Positions 1 to 6,606 of a stretch of 11,676 bases of DNA are shown here, piece after piece. Origin of the DNA: Flavobacteriales bacterium (GTDB lineage: Bacteria > Bacteroidota > Bacteroidia > Flavobacteriales > Flavobacteriaceae). The DNA lies in assembly GCA_026983815.1 (NCBI GenBank), contig JALSTJ010000198.1, positions 1-11,676 on the forward strand, written 5' to 3'. The number at the start of each line of letters is the position of its first letter. Within the stretch, counting starts at the first letter, position 1. Below the pieces are notes generated by a model. The model ran no database searches. It worked only from the letters and a program-made list of their open reading frames with translations, and was not told the DNA's origin. Made by a program: the position numbers and the translations under genes.

Positions 1-199
1 GCAAATACAAATGATAAGTATTCCCCAAAATAATATCCGGATTGATGTCCCGTTTCAATTCTCGTTGATGCACGGCTTTCACCGTTCCTACGGTTCCCAC
101 CGGCATAAAAATAGGGGTTTCAATTGGGCCGTGAGCTAAATTTATAGTTCCTGCTCGTGCTTTCGTATCCGCATCTTTCTTAACAATCTTAAAATCCAT
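1..199 (-). CDS. tgt: Queuine tRNA-ribosyltransferase, N-terminal part (cut by window edge)
   Basis: Only the first 66 codons are in the window; the rest lies beyond base 1. The ATG is at 199-197. Visible motifs are typical of bacterial Tgt: the ARAG segment (residues 14-17), the TPIFMPVGT segment (28-36), VKAVHQREL (40-48) and DIILGNTYHL (55-64). Tgt exchanges the guanine at tRNA position 34 for preQ1 in GUN anticodons (Asp, Asn, His, Tyr), the committed step of queuosine synthesis. The active-site aspartates lie further on and cannot be checked here. The gene is divergent from ftsE and has its own strong promoter match. The family call rests on recognition of this conserved N-terminus. Confidence 0.93.
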   Translation of the reverse strand, partial: MDFKIVKKDADTKARAGTINLAHGPIETPIFMPVGTVGTVKAVHQRELKRDINPDIILGNTYHLYL

Positions 200-221
200 T
201 CTTAATAATAAAATTTGATTG

Positions 222-250
222 CAAAGGTAGCTAAATTTTTGCTATACAAA
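222..250 (-). promoter_or_regulatory. Bacteroidota-type promoter for tgt
   Basis: On the minus strand this reads TTTG (250-247), a 17-base spacer, then TACCTTTG (229-222). This is a perfect match to the Bacteroidota -33/-7 consensus TTTG...TAnnTTTG. The -7 box lies 22 bases upstream of the tgt ATG, so the leader would be short, roughly 15 bases. It is back to back with the ftsE promoter. Confidence 0.72.
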
Positions 251-291
251 ATCAGTATTTTATAGGATTTTGCTTCAAAAAATACTTGAAC

Positions 292-323
292 TTTGTTTGA
301 TTAAACATTTTATAGTAAATTTG
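292..323 (+). promoter_or_regulatory. Bacteroidota-type promoter for the ftsE-glycosyltransferase operon
   Basis: TAAATTTG at 316-323 matches the -7 consensus TAnnTTTG exactly. Two overlapping -33 candidates precede it: TTTG at 292-295 (20-base spacer) and TTTG at 296-299 (16-base spacer); the first has the more usual spacing. The box is 20 bases upstream of the ftsE ATG at 344. No second promoter is evident inside the operon, so this one probably drives all three genes. Confidence 0.65.
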
Positions 324-343
324 ACAAAATTCAAAAAATACCT

Positions 344-1027
344 ATGACAAAAACTTTGGTTACCCTAAAAAATGCTTCCATTTTACAAAAAGACAGACCT
401 ATTCTCAGAAATGTAGATTTGGAGATAAATTCAGGCGATTTTTGTTATCTCATCGGTTCAACAGGAAGTGGAAAAAGTAGTTTGTTAAAAACCCTTTATG
501 GTGAGTTACCACTTATCAAAGGTAAAGGAAAAATTGTAGGATTTGATCTTCGGAAACTCAAAACCAAAGACATTCCTTATCTACGTAGAAAACTCGGAAT
601 TGTTTTTCAGGATTTTAAATTACTGACGGACAAAAATGTATATGAAAATCTGGATTTTGTGTTGCGAGCTACCGATTGGAAAGATAAAACCAAAAGAAAA
701 TTCAGAATTGAGGAAGTTCTTACCGATTTAGACCTTACGGATAAAATGTATAAATATCCCTTTGAATTATCCGGAGGTGAACAACAAAGAGTCTCCATTG
801 CGCGAGCATTACTTAACAAACCCGAGTTGATACTTGCCGATGAACCTACAGGAAATTTGGATCCGGAAACTTCCAATGATATTATGAAAGTTTTTAAAAA
901 ACTCAACAAAAACGGACAGACCATGCTGATGGCAACACATGATTATGCCTTGATCTATCAATATCCTTCCACTACTTTTAAATGTGAAGAAGGAAAACTC
1001 TATGAAGTCCAATTTGAAATTGACTAA
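344..1027 (+). CDS. ftsE: FtsE-type ABC transporter ATP-binding protein
   Basis: A single complete ABC ATPase domain of 227 residues, the usual FtsE length. Walker A is GSTGSGKS (38-45), the Q-loop Gln is Q89 in VFQDFKLL, the signature is LSGGEQQR (142-149), Walker B is LILADEP (162-168), the D-loop NLD follows and the switch histidine is H199. The VFQDFKLL segment and the ADEPTGNLDP run are typical of FtsE. In other bacteria FtsE pairs with membrane protein FtsX to control peptidoglycan hydrolases at the division site. No ftsX follows here; the downstream genes are glycosyltransferases, and the stop TAA shares one base with the next ATG (TAATG). A related LolD/MacB-like ATPase is the main alternative, but the sequence favours FtsE. 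Confidence 0.88.
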   Translation: MTKTLVTLKNASILQKDRPILRNVDLEINSGDFCYLIGSTGSGKSSLLKTLYGELPLIKGKGKIVGFDLRKLKTKDIPYLRRKLGIVFQDFKLLTDKNVYENLDFVLRATDWKDKTKRKFRIEEVLTDLDLTDKMYKYPFELSGGEQQRVSIARALLNKPELILADEPTGNLDPETSNDIMKVFKKLNKNGQTMLMATHDYALIYQYPSTTFKCEEGKLYEVQFEID

Positions 1028-1917
1028 TGATATCCGTTCTTATCCCCACATATAATTATAATGTATATCCACTGGTAAAAGAAATTCACAAACAAATTTC
1101 AAAACAAGGAATTGAATTTGAGATACTTGTCTTTGATGATGCTTCTACTCAAAAATTTGAAAATCAACATTTGATTGATGAAATGGATCATGTTATTTAT
1201 AAAAAATTCAAAGAAAATCAAGGGAGAACAGCTATCAGATTTCAACTGGCAAAGAATTCCAAATATGAAAATCTATTGTTTTTGGATGCAGACACATTTC
1301 CGAAAGACAGGTTTTTTATTTCAAAATTTATAAAAACACTTGAACAACATCCTGCCGATGTTTATTTTGGTGGAATTCAAGTGCCAACAAATCCTCCTCC
1401 AGCCCAAAATATTTTACGTTGGAAATATGGAAAAGAAAGAGAATCTATTCCGGTTGAACAGAGGAAAGCCAATCCCTACCGTAGTATTTTATGTGGTGCT
1501 TTACTCATCAAAAAAAGTGTTTTCATGCCCATTATAAAAAACCTTAAAGAGTTGAAAATGTATGGTTTGGATATTTATTTTTCATTTCAACTCAAAGAAT
1601 CACAGGCAAAAGTTTATCATTTTCATAATCCTATTATTCATCTAGGGTTGGAGACTTCAAAAGAATTTTTACAAAAAACGGAACAAGCTATTGATACTAT
1701 CCATTTTTTAATCCAAAAAAAAATGATAGATGCCAATTATACCCGTCTTTCTCAGAAAGTTTTTCAAATTTCTAAATTTGGATTTTGCTTTCCGCTAGGA
1801 TTTTTATTTAAAATAACACAAAAAATATGCAAGCAAAATCTATTTTCGTCAAATCCATCGCTTTTTATTTTTGATGTGTATAAATTGTGCTATTTTTGTC
1901 AAATCAGAAAAAATTAA
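1027..1917 (+). CDS. Family 2 glycosyltransferase (GT-A fold)
   Basis: 296 residues. The N-terminus VLIPTYN (4-10) and the FDDAS strand-loop (36-40) fit the nucleotide-binding half of GT2 enzymes. LDADT (86-90) supplies the DxD-type metal site, and GLDIYFSFQL (180-189) sits where related enzymes carry the acceptor-site acidic residue. The C-terminal part has two hydrophobic stretches (about 252-262 and 278-291) that may attach it to the inner membrane. It starts on the last base of the ftsE stop codon and its own stop abuts the next ATG, so it is almost certainly translated with its neighbours. Donor sugar and acceptor cannot be told from sequence; an envelope glycan or lipid acceptor is a guess from context. 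Confidence 0.82.
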   Translation: MISVLIPTYNYNVYPLVKEIHKQISKQGIEFEILVFDDASTQKFENQHLIDEMDHVIYKKFKENQGRTAIRFQLAKNSKYENLLFLDADTFPKDRFFISKFIKTLEQHPADVYFGGIQVPTNPPPAQNILRWKYGKERESIPVEQRKANPYRSILCGALLIKKSVFMPIIKNLKELKMYGLDIYFSFQLKESQAKVYHFHNPIIHLGLETSKEFLQKTEQAIDTIHFLIQKKMIDANYTRLSQKVFQISKFGFCFPLGFLFKITQKICKQNLFSSNPSLFIFDVYKLCYFCQIRKN

Positions 1918-2850
1918 ATGCCATTTATTTCTGTAGTCATACCGGTTTATAACAAACAAAAGTATATCAAAGATTCTATACAAAGCGTGTTGAATCAAAA
2001 TTTTGATGATTTCGAAATAATCATAATTGATGATGGTTCAACTGATCATTCAGTAGAAATTTTGGAAACATTAACGGATTCCAAAATCAATTTATACAAA
2101 CAAAGCAATCATGGAGTGTCCTATACACGAAATAAAGGAGTGCAACTATCCTCAGGAAAATTGATTGCATTTTTAGATGCGGATGATTATTGGTATCCTG
2201 ATCATCTACAAAAAATTGTCAAACTATATCATCAATATCCCGAAGCGCATTTTTTTGCTACGGCATATGAAGTAGAATATCCCGGAGGATTAATAAAGAA
2301 ATTCCGATTATACCATGAACCAAAATCAAAATTATTTTCTAAATTCTATCAATATATCAAAGGTTCTCCCATCTTTTATACGAGTAATTTTGCCATTAAA
2401 AAGGATGTATATATCAAAGAAAAAGGTTTTAAAGAAAACATCCACGGTGAGGACACTGAATTTTTCTATCGTTTAGGATATCAATACTTGTTGGCATATG
2501 ATTCAAGCATTACTTTACGATATAAAAACCAATCGGAAAACAGTTTATTTGCTCATTATGAAACTGACCGTAAAGTTTTGTTACTAAAAGAGTTAAAAGA
2601 ATTTGAACAAAAAGATAAAGAACTCAAAAGAATATTGGATCTCAATCGTTTTGCTTGGGTTATGGAATATAAAGTATTGAAAAAAAATGGACAAGCAAAA
2701 GAACTGATGAAACAAATCTCGATAGAGAATATGAATTTTTTTCAAAGAATCTTGTTAAAAACACCCGGTAAAATTCTGAAAATTCTCAAAAGAATTCAAC
2801 AATTTTTAATACAAAACAAAATTTATCTCACTCCATTTGAAAAATCCTAA
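1918..2850 (+). CDS. Family 2 glycosyltransferase (GT-A fold)
   Basis: 310 residues with the classic GT2 pattern: SVVIPVYNK (5-13), IIDDGSTD (36-43), the SYTRNKG segment (68-74), FLDADD (85-90) as the DxD metal site, and HGEDTEFFYR (176-185) as the catalytic-base ED region. The C-terminal third (about 215-310) is Lys/Glu-rich and probably helical. It starts immediately after the stop of the preceding glycosyltransferase with no spacer. It is only distantly similar to that gene, so the pair is unlikely to be a recent duplication and may act successively on one glycan. Its stop overlaps the stop of the opposing GH114-like gene by four bases (2847-2850), leaving no room for a separate terminator. 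Confidence 0.88.
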   Translation: MPFISVVIPVYNKQKYIKDSIQSVLNQNFDDFEIIIIDDGSTDHSVEILETLTDSKINLYKQSNHGVSYTRNKGVQLSSGKLIAFLDADDYWYPDHLQKIVKLYHQYPEAHFFATAYEVEYPGGLIKKFRLYHEPKSKLFSKFYQYIKGSPIFYTSNFAIKKDVYIKEKGFKENIHGEDTEFFYRLGYQYLLAYDSSITLRYKNQSENSLFAHYETDRKVLLLKELKEFEQKDKELKRILDLNRFAWVMEYKVLKKNGQAKELMKQISIENMNFFQRILLKTPGKILKILKRIQQFLIQNKIYLTPFEKS

Positions 2851-3824
2851 TTATAACGTTCTTCAAAAAATTCAAAAGAATCAATTTTATCAAGGTAAAC
2901 TCCATCAAAACCCGCTTCAATAACTTTTTTAATGTATGATTGATTATTTCCGTAAATGATATCCTGCCATGATTTTTCCCAATATTTAACGGTATAATTT
3001 CCAGGCCAATCCGGATTTTCAGCTTCCAGCCAAAAGGGTTTATTGCTATCCCAATCGTTTTGCCAATAATATCGATAGGATTCTGCCTCTCCAATAGAAA
3101 CATAAGCAATTATTTTTCGTAAGCCACCATTTTGTTTGTGTTTTATTGAGTCCAATTCTTGTGAAGTAAAAGGAATTCGATTAAGACTCCAATCCATGAT
3201 AATCAAATCATAGTTTGTTTGTTTTAAGGTATGAATAAACTCTTCTTTGGTTGCATAATTTGCCGGATTGATTAAATACAAAAAATTTTTTGCTTGACTC
3301 AATTGATTGATATTCTCGCTATTTTCCTGATGTATAATTGTCGGAATTATATCCAATTCTCTGGAAATAGCAACAAATCCCGTATAACCATATTGATCAT
3401 TTTTTTGATAGCTTTCTGCAATATGATTGGTTATTGAGCAATAATCCGTAATCAATATTTTTTTGTCCAGACCTTTTTCCAAATCCAAAAAATGTTTAAG
3501 ATATTGATGCTCATCGTTAGATGTTGGAATATCATCATCATCAAAGCCATAATTAAAATCTTCTTGTCCTTGTCCGTCAATTGCCTGTAAATATTGCTGA
3601 TGAAGCGCTCCGTTTTCTTGACCGTTTTGTGTAATAAGTTCCACACCATTTTGTGGAATAATTAAAAAATCAGGTTTGATATTTTTTGCATATTGACTAA
3701 TGCCAATAACAAATTTTCGCATTTCTTGTTTGAAATCAATATTTTGATAATCAGAATTTCTATGAATTTTTCTGCATGAAAACAGACTTATCAGAAACAA
3801 AAAAATATATCCATATTTGTTCAT
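2847..3824 (-). CDS. GH114/TM1410-like glycoside hydrolase lipoprotein (endo-alpha-1,4-polygalactosaminidase family)
   Basis: 325 residues. A hydrophobic stretch (6-15) ends in SLFSC with Cys17, a lipoprotein signal, so the mature protein is probably lipid-anchored. The rest fits the TM1410/GH114 (COG2342) TIM-barrel: FVIGISQYAK (38-47), IPQNG (56-60), ILITDYC (123-129), LIIMD (207-211), IIAYVSIGEAESYRYYW (238-254), NPDWPGNYTVKYW (270-282) and GFDGVYLDKIDSFE (305-318). The acidic residues D211, E246/E248 and D312/D315 are active-site candidates. Characterised relatives hydrolyse alpha-1,4-linked galactosamine polymers, as in the PelA hydrolase domain; the substrate here is unknown. The ATG overlaps the WbqC-family stop (ATGA), so it is the last gene of the leftward operon. 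It ends soon after the final barrel motif, which looks natural. Confidence 0.82.
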   Translation of the reverse strand: MNKYGYIFLFLISLFSCRKIHRNSDYQNIDFKQEMRKFVIGISQYAKNIKPDFLIIPQNGVELITQNGQENGALHQQYLQAIDGQGQEDFNYGFDDDDIPTSNDEHQYLKHFLDLEKGLDKKILITDYCSITNHIAESYQKNDQYGYTGFVAISRELDIIPTIIHQENSENINQLSQAKNFLYLINPANYATKEEFIHTLKQTNYDLIIMDWSLNRIPFTSQELDSIKHKQNGGLRKIIAYVSIGEAESYRYYWQNDWDSNKPFWLEAENPDWPGNYTVKYWEKSWQDIIYGNNQSYIKKVIEAGFDGVYLDKIDSFEFFEERYN

Positions 3825-4477
3825 AAAATTTTATTTTTTTCATTAAAAAATATTTCCCTCACTTGTTCCAAATATGTAAAACTATTAGGACCTTCCATAA
3901 AAAGTAAATCCAAAATGCTTAAGTTAGGCATAAACGCAAACCTATCATGAAACATCTGCGTATAAACCGGAAAATTATCTTCGACTCCTGCAGGTTTCTT
4001 AGCATTTTTTAAAAATCTTAAGTCTAGAAAGTCATCATAAGAATGTTTAAAAATACGGGTAGATTGATAGGTTTTATCTATTTCTAGCAATTCGGATAAT
4101 TTTTCAAATATCTTGAAATTCAAATCTATCAAAAATTTTTCTTTATGACGGAACAATGGAAACAAATCATCTTCATAAAACTCAAAATAGGGAGAAGTCC
4201 TATAAGCGGTTTCCAAACTACGCCAGTGATTTTTTTGCCAGTCAAAATCATGAGAAATCCGGACATCTTTATACAATTGTTTTCCATCGGAATGGGTGTG
4301 TAAAACTTGAACACTAAGCAATTGTTTTCCATTGGCACTTTGAATATACATCCGGTTGCGATAAGTTTGTTTTTCGTAAAAATCATTGATTTCAAACAAT
4401 AAATCATTTGCATGAATCATCATCGAAAAATTCAAAATTGAAGGAAAATATACCGGATGAATCAACGTCTTATTCAT
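3821..4477 (-). CDS. WbqC-family protein
   Basis: 218 residues from the ATG at 4477; a TTG at 4483 would add two residues but overlaps the lepB stop, so the ATG two bases after that stop is preferred. Features typical of the WbqC family are the N-terminal HPVYFPS (7-13), YRNRMYI (39-45), the L-Y-K-D-V-R-I segment (68-74), W80 with H84 in the DW-K-x-H-W helix, AYRTSPYFEFY (91-101) and the C-terminal FAFMPNLSILDLLF run (180-193). The family is named after an O-antigen cluster gene and its biochemical function is not well defined. A place directly downstream of lepB is common in flavobacteria. There is no signal peptide, so it should be cytoplasmic. It overlaps the next gene by four bases. Confidence 0.8.
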   Translation of the reverse strand: MNKTLIHPVYFPSILNFSMMIHANDLLFEINDFYEKQTYRNRMYIQSANGKQLLSVQVLHTHSDGKQLYKDVRISHDFDWQKNHWRSLETAYRTSPYFEFYEDDLFPLFRHKEKFLIDLNFKIFEKLSELLEIDKTYQSTRIFKHSYDDFLDLRFLKNAKKPAGVEDNFPVYTQMFHDRFAFMPNLSILDLLFMEGPNSFTYLEQVREIFFNEKNKIL

Positions 4478-4479
4478 AA

Positions 4480-6015
4480 TCAAGCTTTTTTACGCTTGCG
4501 ATAGGATGAATATCCAAAATAAATTAATAATAAAACGATAAAAGGAACCAAATAGGAAACCCTTTCGCCTTCACCCATTACAGTAGTAAAGACACGTTTC
4601 CAACGAATACCGTCTTTTCCGGAACTCATAAAGATAAATACCGGTTTACCAACCACATGATCAAATGGAACGTATCCCCAAAAACGAGAATCTTCGGAGT
4701 TAGAACGATTGTCTCCCATCATAAAATAGTAATTTTGCTTGACTTTATATTGCTTTATGGGCTTGCCATCCAAATAAAATTTTCCGTCTTTCATCGTCAA
4801 ATGATGATTTCTTATTTTATGAGCTTTGTCGTGTTCATCATATTTTTCAATAATTTGTTTATATAAAGGGTAGTTTTCGGGAGTCAAAACCAATTGATCA
4901 CCTTTTTTTGGAATATAAATCGGACCGAAATTGTTGATATCCCATTCTTTGTTTCCAAACATTCTTCCTTTGCCTCCGTCCAAGAGTTTAATGGTTTTGA
5001 TATTGGATAAATTTTTAACAACTTGTAATTTTTCATCCGTGAGATTCATAATAAAACTATCGGAATTTTGCATAGGATAAATCTCCTTAATATCATAATT
5101 ATTTACCAAACGCAAAAGCATAGAACGAGTAAAAGGCATACTGTCTTTGGGAGTAACAACATACATATGTTGCAAGTAAGTTCTGTCGGGATATACGGTA
5201 GGTTTGCCGTTGATGTAAACCCTTCCATTTTTGATTTGTAAGCTGTCTCCACTTATAGCCACACAACGTTTTACGTAGTGTGATTTTTTATCAATGGGTT
5301 TATATTGAGCGATATCCTTTTTAAAAAATTGCTTAACAGTATCGGCAGGCCAGTTGAAGACCACTATATCATTTCTTTTGACTTTTTGAAAACCCGGAAT
5401 ACGCATATAGGGCAATTGTGGAAATTTTAAATACGAACGTTTGTTAATCACCGGAATGGTGTCGTGAACCATTGGCAATGCAAGGGTTGTCATAGGAATT
5501 CTAGGTCCATAATGCATTTTGCTAACCAAAAGATAATCCCCAATCAGTAACGTTTTTTCCAGTGAACCGGTCGGAATTTTATAGGGCTGAATAAAATAGG
5601 TATGAACAATGGTAGCAGCAATCACTGCAAAAACCAAAGAACCCAAAATGGTATCTTTTTCGTTTTCGTGAACCGGATTGTATACCAATTTTTCGGCTTC
5701 TACATAATTTATATAAGCAACATAAAGTCCTAATGTAAAAACAGCCAACCATAAATCTTTGGAAGTTTTTTTACCGAAAACTTGCAGCAATTGAACCCAA
5801 AGAGTTGGTATCATCAGTAAATTGACAATAGGAATATATGCAAAAATCATCCACCACCAAGGACGATTAATTATTTTCATCAAAGCATATAAATTCAAAA
5901 AAGGCACAAAAGCTTTCCAAGGTTCAAAACCTGCTTTTTTATAAAATTTCCATGTTCCCAGACCATGAATAATATTCAGAATAAGAAAAGTAACAGTCCA
6001 TTGTGTAAGTGTCAT
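4480..6015 (-). CDS. lepB: Signal peptidase I, enlarged Bacteroidota form
   Basis: 511 residues, much longer than the roughly 180-320 of many SPase I enzymes. The first ~120 residues are hydrophobic with about four predicted membrane segments (near 4-20, 35-50, 53-75 and 86-104). Another membrane helix (123-141) leads into the catalytic domain: IPTGSLEKTLLIGDYLL (147-163) with nucleophile S151, and HYVKRCVAISGD (246-257) with general base K249. The terminal signature GDNRSNSEDSRFWG is at 434-447. Between them, about 275-425 is a long insertion. A C-terminal helix (about 487-502) ends in a basic tail. It cleaves signal peptides on the periplasmic face of the inner membrane. ATG at 6015; the stop is two bases before the WbqC-family ATG. 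A 12-A run precedes the start. Confidence 0.93.
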   Translation of the reverse strand: MTLTQWTVTFLILNIIHGLGTWKFYKKAGFEPWKAFVPFLNLYALMKIINRPWWWMIFAYIPIVNLLMIPTLWVQLLQVFGKKTSKDLWLAVFTLGLYVAYINYVEAEKLVYNPVHENEKDTILGSLVFAVIAATIVHTYFIQPYKIPTGSLEKTLLIGDYLLVSKMHYGPRIPMTTLALPMVHDTIPVINKRSYLKFPQLPYMRIPGFQKVKRNDIVVFNWPADTVKQFFKKDIAQYKPIDKKSHYVKRCVAISGDSLQIKNGRVYINGKPTVYPDRTYLQHMYVVTPKDSMPFTRSMLLRLVNNYDIKEIYPMQNSDSFIMNLTDEKLQVVKNLSNIKTIKLLDGGKGRMFGNKEWDINNFGPIYIPKKGDQLVLTPENYPLYKQIIEKYDEHDKAHKIRNHHLTMKDGKFYLDGKPIKQYKVKQNYYFMMGDNRSNSEDSRFWGYVPFDHVVGKPVFIFMSSGKDGIRWKRVFTTVMGEGERVSYLVPFIVLLLIYFGYSSYRKRKKA

Positions 6016-6019
6016 ATAA

Positions 6020-6031
6020 TTTTTTTTTTTT
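6020..6031 (-). repeat. 12-base homopolymer (A on the coding strand) just upstream of lepB
   Basis: Twelve consecutive T on the plus strand, so A12 in the transcript, covering positions -5 to -16 before the lepB ATG. It lies in the 28-base gap between the DUF5683 gene and lepB. Bacteroidota translation starts favour A-rich leaders over Shine-Dalgarno pairing, so it may act as the lepB ribosome loading site. It is also long enough to change length by slippage. Confidence 0.6.
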
Positions 6032-6043
6032 ACAAATTTAAAA

Positions 6044-6583
6044 TTATTTTCCGAGATTAAAGTTTAATGCCAAACCAATAGCTAACCGATGATTATGCCG
6101 AAATTGGTTCATTTTGAAACTTAAATGATCATTGACATTCCATTGTTTTAAATGTGCACTGACATTGGCATCAATAACATTGAGAAAATAAGCCAAAATG
6201 GTCAGCATCATAGAAGTATCTCTTTGTCTTCTATAATATTTTTGTGCATCAATCAAAACATTTTCATTATATTCGGGAAATTCATCCGGTAAACCGTTTT
6301 TTCTATTGAAATAAGCACTTCTGTAACGCTCATATTCCTTGGAATTTTGCAAGTAAAAATATACTCCGGCACCAATAGAACCATAAACCAAAGGAATTTT
6401 CCAGTATTGCTTATTATAAACTTGTCCCAAACCGGGTAAAACAGCAGAATAAAAAGCGGCTTTGGCTGGTGATAAAGGGTTTAATTGGAAAGATTTTTTT
6501 AAATTTCCGGATACCACTAAACTATCTTGTTTTGCAAGCTTCAAACTGTCTTGTTGAGCTGACAAACTCCAAAAAAATATCAA
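6044..6583 (-). CDS. DUF5683 family membrane/secreted protein; start uncertain (TTG 6583, or ATA 6610)
   Basis: 179 residues from TTG at 6583. The body matches DUF5683 of Bacteroidota: the NPLSPAKAAFYSAVLPGLGQ run (35-54), VYNKQYWKIPLVYG (55-68), EYERYRSAY (83-91), QKYYRRQRD (114-122), NVIDANVSAHL (135-145) and a strand-like tail LAIGLALNF (167-175). Hydrophobic stretches near 63-78 and 125-137 suggest membrane insertion. Starting at TTG leaves only a stub of the signal peptide. The same frame continues upstream with I-K-T-I-L-T-I-L-F-L before the visible start, a textbook signal peptide ending at L-S-A, but contains no ATG, GTG or TTG before an in-frame stop at 6632-6634. The natural start is probably ATA 6610-6608, which overlaps the parB stop, giving 188 residues. 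Function is unknown. Confidence 0.78.
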   Translation of the reverse strand: MIFFWSLSAQQDSLKLAKQDSLVVSGNLKKSFQLNPLSPAKAAFYSAVLPGLGQVYNKQYWKIPLVYGSIGAGVYFYLQNSKEYERYRSAYFNRKNGLPDEFPEYNENVLIDAQKYYRRQRDTSMMLTILAYFLNVIDANVSAHLKQWNVNDHLSFKMNQFRHNHRLAIGLALNFNLGK

Positions 6584-6606
6584 AAATAATATGGTTAAAA
6601 TTGTTT

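Noticed and set aside
607..924. Antisense open frame across ftsE and similar long antisense frames under clpC, lepB and the GH114 gene
   Set aside because: Each lies wholly opposite a gene with clear family motifs, and their translations show no recognisable family; they are by-products of coding sequence.
1027..2850. Recent tandem duplication of the two glycosyltransferases
   Set aside because: Beyond the generic GT2 motifs the two proteins differ throughout, with different C-terminal halves.
4478..4483. TTG start of the WbqC-family gene overlapping the lepB stop
   Set aside because: An ATG lies two codons downstream, only two bases after the lepB stop, and gives the expected N-terminus.
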